Shown here piece by piece: positions 22,230 through 27,220 of a DNA stretch of 27,220 nucleotides (position 1 is the stretch's first letter; every line of letters starts with the position of its first letter). The notes beneath the pieces were generated by a model, which worked only from the letters and a program-made list of their open reading frames with translations, was not told the DNA's origin and did not search any database. Position numbers and translations under genes: made by a program. Origin of the DNA: Bacillota bacterium (GTDB lineage: Bacteria; Bacillota; Clostridia; Christensenellales; SZUA-584); NCBI GenBank assembly GCA_023396555.1, contig JAEWWC010000170.1:1-27220 (forward strand), in the 5' to 3' direction.

Positions 22230-22264
22230 AATTTTTCGCTGGCAGTCCAAGGGCGGAGGGCGGC

Positions 22265-24088
22265 ATGATTGAGAAATGGTTTACAAGATTGGTATCGCGA
22301 ATCGGGTCATTTTTCAAGCAGGCCAAAATATTCAGGATAAAATCGAATATTGTTCTGATTGTCGGCGTCTATTTTGTCTGTGTGCTAATTACTCAGCTCT
22401 TTTATGGACTGATCAATTTAAACTATACGGACGGCTCCAACCAGCGCAGGGACATACAGACCGTTTCCCATTATATAAACCAGGTGGCACTCAATATCCG
22501 TCTGGAAATTGAACGAATTGATAAAATGTCGGGCATGGTGTATGACGAGTCTTATTTCTATTTTGAAGAAAAAGACCTTCCTTCAACGATTCAAAGCAAC
22601 AACAGCGAGCTCAATACCATCATTGACATCATTTTTAAGGTTAACGAGGATATATCGGGGATATCCATTTATCGACCCAAAGGCGGGATGATCTCCTATA
22701 CGAATCCTTACAGCCCATTCTACTACACCAGCGGCACTAAATCGCGGTATTCCGAGCTTATTAAACAAAAGGACAAAGGAGCCATACTGATGCGAAGCAC
22801 TGGCGATACGCTCGGGCAAAGCATGGTATCCATCAGGTTCTATCAGCCAGTGGAGGCATTGGATGACGCCATTGTCGTAATTGAAAAGAACTGGGAATCA
22901 TACCGGACGTATTTTCAGGACCTGGGGCTGCTGAACAACGGCTCTATCGTGATGATCAATTCGGACGGGCAGATACTGATGTCGTTTCGCAACGAGAATG
23001 CCATCGGTGATGAGGAGCTGGTGAGAACGGGCCAGTTCCGCGACCAGTTGAACGGCGCAGCAGGTATGCTGGAAACAAAGGCATATGGTGAGAACAAATA
23101 TATTTTTTATGATAAATCCGTTTCCTCCGGCTGTACGCTGCTTTATATCGCGGGCAGTGACTTTTTCGGCGAGACGACGTACTCAATGTATTATATCATA
23201 GTGTTTTCAAGCCTGTTTTTGATACTTGTCAATATACTGATCGTTATACTGTTCAACAGAAAGGTTTACCGCCCCATCACCAACATGGAAGGAGCGCTGC
23301 ATGCGATCGTGACGGGTGATTCGGAACTGAAGCTGCAGGACGTGCAAAGGGGCAATGAACTGTATCCGATGTATAACGATCTGAACTCCCTGATCGTGCG
23401 TTTGAAGCAACTGATAGATAGCGAATATACCGCCGGCATCATGAAGAAACAGGCTGAGATCGACGCGCTTCAAAGCCAGATCAATCCGCATTTTCTCTAC
23501 AACACACTCGAATCTATCAGAGGACAGGCCATTGAGGAAGAAGTGGAAGGCATCGAAAAAATGGTCAAGGCGCTGGCAGATATATTCCGGTACAGCATCA
23601 CGAACAAGAACGCGATGGTGACGCTGGAAGAGGAGCTTAAAAATATCGCTAATTATTTAAATATCCAGCAGTTCAGATTCAACAATAAATTTATCGTCAT
23701 CAACGAGATCGATGAGGACACTAAAAATTGTTTGATACCAAAGCTTGCGATTCAGCCACTGGTGGAGAATGCGATCATACACGGCCTGGAGACGAAACCC
23801 GGCAAGGGGACGCTGAGAATAAGGACCACCTCAACGTTGGACAGCGTACTTATTACCATTGAGGACAATGGTGATGGCATGGACAAGGAGACGCTGGACG
23901 CGATCAATGAGTGCCTTGCCCGGGGGGTCAATGGTAAAAACGAGGGCGAGATAAAAGTTGGGCTTGGGCTGATCAATATCAACGAACGCATCAAATTGAT
24001 ATTTGACAACAGCTTTGGACTTCGAATATTCAGCATTAGACATACGGGCACAAAGGTGGAATTGCGTATCCCCAAAACCACAAAATAG
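22265..24088 (+). CDS. YesM/LytS-type sensor histidine kinase
   Basis: A 607-residue membrane kinase. It has one membrane helix near residues 28-50, an extracytoplasmic sensing region (51-305), a second helix (306-330), a HAMP-like linker, a His_kinase domain with His409 in SQINPHFLYNTLESIRG, and an ATPase domain with PLVENAIIHG, EDNGDGM and GLGLININERI. It phosphorylates the regulator encoded just upstream. A GGAGGG site precedes the ATG at 22265. The lipoprotein gene downstream encodes a sugar-binding protein that could present ligand to the large external region, as reported for the XylFII-LytS sensor of Clostridium beijerinckii. Confidence 0.94.
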   Translation: MIEKWFTRLVSRIGSFFKQAKIFRIKSNIVLIVGVYFVCVLITQLFYGLINLNYTDGSNQRRDIQTVSHYINQVALNIRLEIERIDKMSGMVYDESYFYFEEKDLPSTIQSNNSELNTIIDIIFKVNEDISGISIYRPKGGMISYTNPYSPFYYTSGTKSRYSELIKQKDKGAILMRSTGDTLGQSMVSIRFYQPVEALDDAIVVIEKNWESYRTYFQDLGLLNNGSIVMINSDGQILMSFRNENAIGDEELVRTGQFRDQLNGAAGMLETKAYGENKYIFYDKSVSSGCTLLYIAGSDFFGETTYSMYYIIVFSSLFLILVNILIVILFNRKVYRPITNMEGALHAIVTGDSELKLQDVQRGNELYPMYNDLNSLIVRLKQLIDSEYTAGIMKKQAEIDALQSQINPHFLYNTLESIRGQAIEEEVEGIEKMVKALADIFRYSITNKNAMVTLEEELKNIANYLNIQQFRFNNKFIVINEIDEDTKNCLIPKLAIQPLVENAIIHGLETKPGKGTLRIRTTSTLDSVLITIEDNGDGMDKETLDAINECLARGVNGKNEGEIKVGLGLININERIKLIFDNSFGLRIFSIRHTGTKVELRIPKTTK

Positions 24089-24128
24089 TACAACAAATAT
24101 GAAAACAGACCCATTGAAGCAGATTATA

Positions 24129-24178
24129 AAAAGAAGTACCTTTATGTAGGCTGATGATACATAGAGAAGACTTCTTTT
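24129..24178 (+). other. Long stem-loop between kinase and binding-protein genes
   Basis: An outer stem of 9 bp (AAAAGAAGT with ACTTCTTTT) and an inner stem of 9 bp (CTTTATGTA with TACATAGAG, one G-U pair) flank a 2/3-base internal loop; the terminal loop has 9 bases. It ends in TTTTG, 6 bases before the AAAGAGG site of the next gene. A partial terminator or processing site that sets the kinase to binding-protein ratio is likely. Confidence 0.7.
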
Positions 24179-24198
24179 GTATTGAAAGAGGTTGGATA

Positions 24199-25206
24199 AT
24201 GAAGACAATCACAGCAATCTTGATTTCGGCATTATTGTTCATCGCATTATTATCCGGATGCGGGTCAATTTACAGCGATAAAGAGGATGCAGATGAATCG
24301 GTCACCGGTGGCCAGGATACGCCCCAAGACGAACCCAAAGAGGTTTACTATACGGTCGGAATGCACATCATACTGCCCTACTGGCAGGACCACCGCTATG
24401 GACTGGAGGCGGCAGCCCAGGAACTGGGCGTGGACGTTGTGTTTACCGGCGAAAACGGCAGCGACGCCTTAAGACAGCTGGACATCTTTGAACAGGTGGT
24501 CAAAAAGAAGCCGGCCGGAATACTGGTGTGCCCCATCGACATGGAGGCCATGACCGAGCCCATCAACAGGGCGATGGACATGGGTATCCCGGTTGTCTGC
24601 ATCGACAACGACGCGCCGAACAGCAGGCGGCTGACGTATTTCGGGACGGATAATTATCATTCCGGTTACATTGCCGGAGATATCATCGGTAAAAAGCTGG
24701 GCGGCACGGGCGATGTGGGGATACTGACGATACCCGGCATATACAGCCTGGATGAGCGCCAGCGCGGGTTCGAAGAATGCATCAAGACCAATTATCCCGA
24801 TATCAGCGTCGTGGCGGTGATGAACGATCAGGCGGATCCTTCGAAAGCCGCGAATATCGCTGAGCAGATGTTTAAGGATTTTCCGACCATTACCGGCCTG
24901 TTCGGCACTGACGCGGCCAGTGGCGTGGGAGCGGCGATCGCGCTGAGCGAGAACCAAAAGCTGGGCGAGATCAAAGTGGTGGCTTTTGACAAGGACTCCG
25001 AGGTGCTGGAACTGGTGGAACAGGGAAAGATTGAGGCGACGCTGGTGCAGCGTACGTTTACGATGTCGTATTACGGCCTGAAGTTTTTATACGACTATAA
25101 CCACAACAGCCAGCTGAAGAACGATTCAGGGGTCAGCATGATGCCCGACGTTGTCGATACGGGGGTCATCGTGGTGACGAAGGACAATGTGGACGACTTC
25201 CTCTAA
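24199..25206 (+). CDS. Sugar-binding lipoprotein (type 1 periplasmic binding protein) next to a two-component system
   Basis: A 335-residue lipoprotein. The signal peptide ends in the lipobox LLSGCG with Cys21, followed by a short acidic linker and a ribose-type binding fold (YTVGMHIILPYWQDHRYGLEAAAQELGVDV, PAGILVCPIDMEAM, GIPVVCIDNDAP, GLFGTDAASGVGAAIAL, VVAFDKDSEVLELVEQGKI). Start ATG 24199 has AAAGAGG upstream; the frame is open further upstream without a site. No permease or ATPase gene follows. It may be the sensory subunit of the kinase encoded upstream, or it may feed a transporter located elsewhere. The ligand is unknown. Confidence 0.92.
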   Translation: MKTITAILISALLFIALLSGCGSIYSDKEDADESVTGGQDTPQDEPKEVYYTVGMHIILPYWQDHRYGLEAAAQELGVDVVFTGENGSDALRQLDIFEQVVKKKPAGILVCPIDMEAMTEPINRAMDMGIPVVCIDNDAPNSRRLTYFGTDNYHSGYIAGDIIGKKLGGTGDVGILTIPGIYSLDERQRGFEECIKTNYPDISVVAVMNDQADPSKAANIAEQMFKDFPTITGLFGTDAASGVGAAIALSENQKLGEIKVVAFDKDSEVLELVEQGKIEATLVQRTFTMSYYGLKFLYDYNHNSQLKNDSGVSMMPDVVDTGVIVVTKDNVDDFL

Positions 25207-25239
25207 GGGAATTTTTATTATCATAATGCGAGGTTGAAT

Positions 25240-26298
25240 ATGATGAACGCGTATGGGATGCAGCTGACAAGGGAGCAGTTATGTGAACGGGTGAGCGCCA
25301 TGTCGCAGCTGGCCGGTGCGCGTGAGTTTGAGTATACGCAGGGAAAAGCGTCCGGCATGAAGGCGGTGGAGGTGAAGACCGGCAGCGGCCTCGTGTTTAC
25401 GATTCTGGTGGACAGGGGCATGGACATCGGCGAGGCCAGTTATTGCGGCGTGCCTGTCGCCTGGCAGAGCAAGGTCGGCGTCATTGCACCCACTTACTTT
25501 GAAAATCAGGGTCATCAATGGCTGCGTAACTTTTACGGCGGGCTGCTGACCACGTGCGGGCTGATTCAGGTGGGGGAACCGTGCGAGGACAGGGGTGTGT
25601 ACCACGGGCTTCACGGCAGGATATCCCATACACCCGCGGAAAAGTACTGGATCGATGAATACTGGGAAGACGAAGACTATGTGGTCAAGGTGACGGGGAG
25701 GATGCGCGAGGCGATCATATATGATGAAAACCTGGTCCTTACCCGTGAGATAAAATGCATATTCGGACAGAAAAAGATATTCATCAAAGACATCGTGGAA
25801 AACGAGGGCTATCAGGAATCTCCTTTCATGATCATGTATCACGTTAATCAGCCTTTCCCTATCGTCAGCGAGGATTCAAAGCTGTACACCTCGGCAAAAA
25901 AAGTGAATACGCTCAGAACGTGCAAACAGCCGGGTGCGGGCGATTACAGCGGCATGTCGCAGCCGATTCCGGGTTACCAGTTCGAGACTTTCCTGCACGA
26001 AATGCCGGCTGACCGGCCCCGCGTTTATCAGGCTGTTATCAACGAACAGCTCAAAATCGGCGTCTATCTGGGTTATGACCCCAAAACGCTGCCGGTCGGG
26101 AACCAGTGGAAGATGCTGGGACAGCAGGACTATGTGGTCGCGATGGAGCCGTCGAACACGTATAACGTGGGCATTGCGGAATCGAGAAAGAACGGATGGC
26201 TACCGATGCTGGGGCCAAAGGAGAAAGTGGAAATCAACCTCGAGATTGGCATTCTTGAAGGCGATCGGGAAATAGATGCGTTCAAAGCGAAGCTGTAA
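25240..26298 (+). CDS. DUF4432-family protein (aldose-1-epimerase-like)
   Basis: A 352-residue cytoplasmic protein of the DUF4432 family, which has the galactose-mutarotase-like fold. Recognisable segments are VLVDRGMDIGEASYCGVPVAW, the HGLHGRISHTPAE stretch with conserved His residues and MEPSNTYNVG near the C-terminus. Members sit in sugar-catabolism operons, and the exact reaction is not known to me. Start ATG 25240 follows GCGAGG by 6 bases; ATG 25243 is equally possible. It lies 33 bp after the binding-protein gene and 39 bp before an alcohol dehydrogenase gene, consistent with one catabolic operon. The encoded product probably acts on the sugar or a derivative of it. Confidence 0.88.
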   Translation: MMNAYGMQLTREQLCERVSAMSQLAGAREFEYTQGKASGMKAVEVKTGSGLVFTILVDRGMDIGEASYCGVPVAWQSKVGVIAPTYFENQGHQWLRNFYGGLLTTCGLIQVGEPCEDRGVYHGLHGRISHTPAEKYWIDEYWEDEDYVVKVTGRMREAIIYDENLVLTREIKCIFGQKKIFIKDIVENEGYQESPFMIMYHVNQPFPIVSEDSKLYTSAKKVNTLRTCKQPGAGDYSGMSQPIPGYQFETFLHEMPADRPRVYQAVINEQLKIGVYLGYDPKTLPVGNQWKMLGQQDYVVAMEPSNTYNVGIAESRKNGWLPMLGPKEKVEINLEIGILEGDREIDAFKAKL

Positions 26299-26337
26299 GA
26301 GTTCACACAACTATTTAATGATGGAGGAGTTGCTGCC

Positions 26338-27220
26338 ATGAAAGCGATAGTTATTCACGGACCGTATGATGCCCGTTATGAAGAAGTGCCCGTTAAACAG
26401 CCCGAGTCCGGCGAAGTCGTAATCAAAATAAAAGCTATTGGCCTGTGCGGTACGGATTATGAGCTTTATACCAATGAAATGGTCTATATTCAGGAGGGCT
26501 TGTGCAAGCTGCCGATGATACCGGGGCATGAATGGTCCGGCGTCATCACGGAGGTCGGCCCCGATGCCGGCGGTTTTAAAGTGGACGACAAGGTTTCTGG
26601 CGAATGTACGGTCAGCTGCGGCTACTGCAGCTTCTGCCAAAAGGGCCAGGTCAATATGTGCGTGAACCGCACGGAGACGGGCGTGCTGAGCCGGGACGGC
26701 GGCTTTGCTGAGTACATTACATTCCCGGTGTCCGCGCTGCATAAGTTTGAAGGTATTTCGTTTGAAGAGGCGGCGCTTATCGAACCGACAGGCATTGCCA
26801 TGTATGCTGTGCAGCGGTCTCACATACAACCGAATGAAAACGTGCTGGTACTGGGGCCGGGGCCAATTGGCCTGCAGGCGGCGCAGATCGTCAAGAAGCT
26901 ATTCAACCCCAAAAAGGTGATACTGTCGGGCACCAGGAAGGAAAGGCTGGACAGGGCCAGGGTGTACGATCTGGACGGTTATATCAACGTGCGTGAGGAG
27001 GATCTGGCGGAGCGGGTGCGGGACATCACCAACGGTGAGATGATAGACACGGTGATCGAGACGTCGGGGGGCGTGACGGTGTTCGAGGATATAAAGAAGG
27101 TGATCAAACCGTGCGGCAAGGTGGGCATGGTGGGCTTCTTCGGCGCCAAAAAACCGGCGTGTGACTGGGATTCGTTCATCACCCGGGATATCTCGCTGTA
27201 CGGTTCTCTGGGGAGCCCGA
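26338..27220 (+). CDS. Zinc-dependent alcohol dehydrogenase of the MDR family (3' end outside window)
   Basis: The first 294 codons of a medium-chain dehydrogenase, open to the window edge. The catalytic zinc ligands Cys37 (GLCGTD) and His64/Glu65 (PGHEWSG) are visible, as are the structural zinc cysteines Cys94, Cys97, Cys100 and Cys108 (SCGYCSFCQKGQVNMC) and the NAD-binding motif VLGPGPIGLQA. The pattern is like sorbitol or threonine dehydrogenases, which oxidise polyols or secondary alcohols with NAD. GGAGGAG lies 8 bases before the ATG. It continues the operon of the DUF4432 protein and probably oxidises a polyol or sugar alcohol. Family members share low specificity, so the substrate is not assigned. 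Confidence 0.93.
   Translation, partial: MKAIVIHGPYDARYEEVPVKQPESGEVVIKIKAIGLCGTDYELYTNEMVYIQEGLCKLPMIPGHEWSGVITEVGPDAGGFKVDDKVSGECTVSCGYCSFCQKGQVNMCVNRTETGVLSRDGGFAEYITFPVSALHKFEGISFEEAALIEPTGIAMYAVQRSHIQPNENVLVLGPGPIGLQAAQIVKKLFNPKKVILSGTRKERLDRARVYDLDGYINVREEDLAERVRDITNGEMIDTVIETSGGVTVFEDIKKVIKPCGKVGMVGFFGAKKPACDWDSFITRDISLYGSLGSP

Noticed and set aside
1..27220. CRISPR arrays, tRNA or rRNA genes, insertion sequences
   Set aside because: No regularly spaced repeats, clover-leaf or rRNA sequences, or transposase frames were seen.

Overview
The window looks like chromosomal DNA of an anaerobic, low-to-mid-GC Bacillota, most likely a Clostridia. The signs are AGGAGG-type ribosome binding sites, lipoproteins with Firmicutes-type signal peptides, YesM/YesN-type two-component proteins, ribose-type sugar ABC importers and a VanG-type glycopeptide-resistance cluster. 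No rRNA or tRNA gene, CRISPR array, intact transposase or integrase was found. Genus cannot be told from the sequence.

Layout. (1) 1-2224, + strand: 3' part of a copper-exporting P-type ATPase (copA), an unassigned lipoprotein and a CopZ-like metallochaperone, ending in a probable terminator. (2) 2390-9805, + strand: a VanG-type (D-Ala-D-Ser) cluster in the order vanR, vanS, vanY (frameshifted), vanZ, vanW fused in frame to vanG, vanXY, vanT. VanT has lost its membrane domain but keeps a recognisable scrap of that domain's start. vanR and vanY are each preceded by TAAG repeats spaced at 11 bp, with a -10-like hexamer exactly 36 bp beyond the last repeat, which I read as VanR operators. (3) 10160-15137, - strand: a sugar-import operon (ATPase, permease, binding lipoprotein, epimerase) holding a degenerate 3' remnant of a second binding-protein gene. 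A divergent AraC-type regulator with an extra C-terminal PAS domain lies at 15330-16547. (4) 16717-17814, - strand: a Gfo/Idh/MocA-type protein lacking the usual EKP lysine, with a 21-bp perfect palindrome in its leader. (5) 17815-18673: non-coding, with a decayed ParA fragment. (6) 18674-20509, + strand: a cupin and an aldehyde dehydrogenase. (7) 20569-27220, + strand: YesN-type response regulator, YesM-type kinase, a sugar-binding lipoprotein without its own permease, a DUF4432 (aldose-epimerase-like) protein and a zinc alcohol dehydrogenase cut by the window end.

How it works together. In VanG systems, VanT makes D-Ser, VanG joins D-Ala to D-Ser, and VanXY (with VanY) removes precursors ending in D-Ala, so the cell wall target binds vancomycin poorly. 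VanR/VanS switch the genes on. Here the core reactions (VanT racemase domain, VanG, VanXY) look intact, while vanY is broken, vanW and vanG are fused and VanT is soluble, so the cluster is rearranged relative to the textbook one. The rest is carbohydrate uptake and redox metabolism. The RR-kinase-binding protein trio at 20646-25206 resembles known three-component sugar sensors in which a binding protein is the sensory subunit.

The most interesting points are the vanW-vanG fusion, the vanT deletion scar, the phased TAAG repeats with a promoter embedded in a terminator, and the hidden binding-protein remnant.
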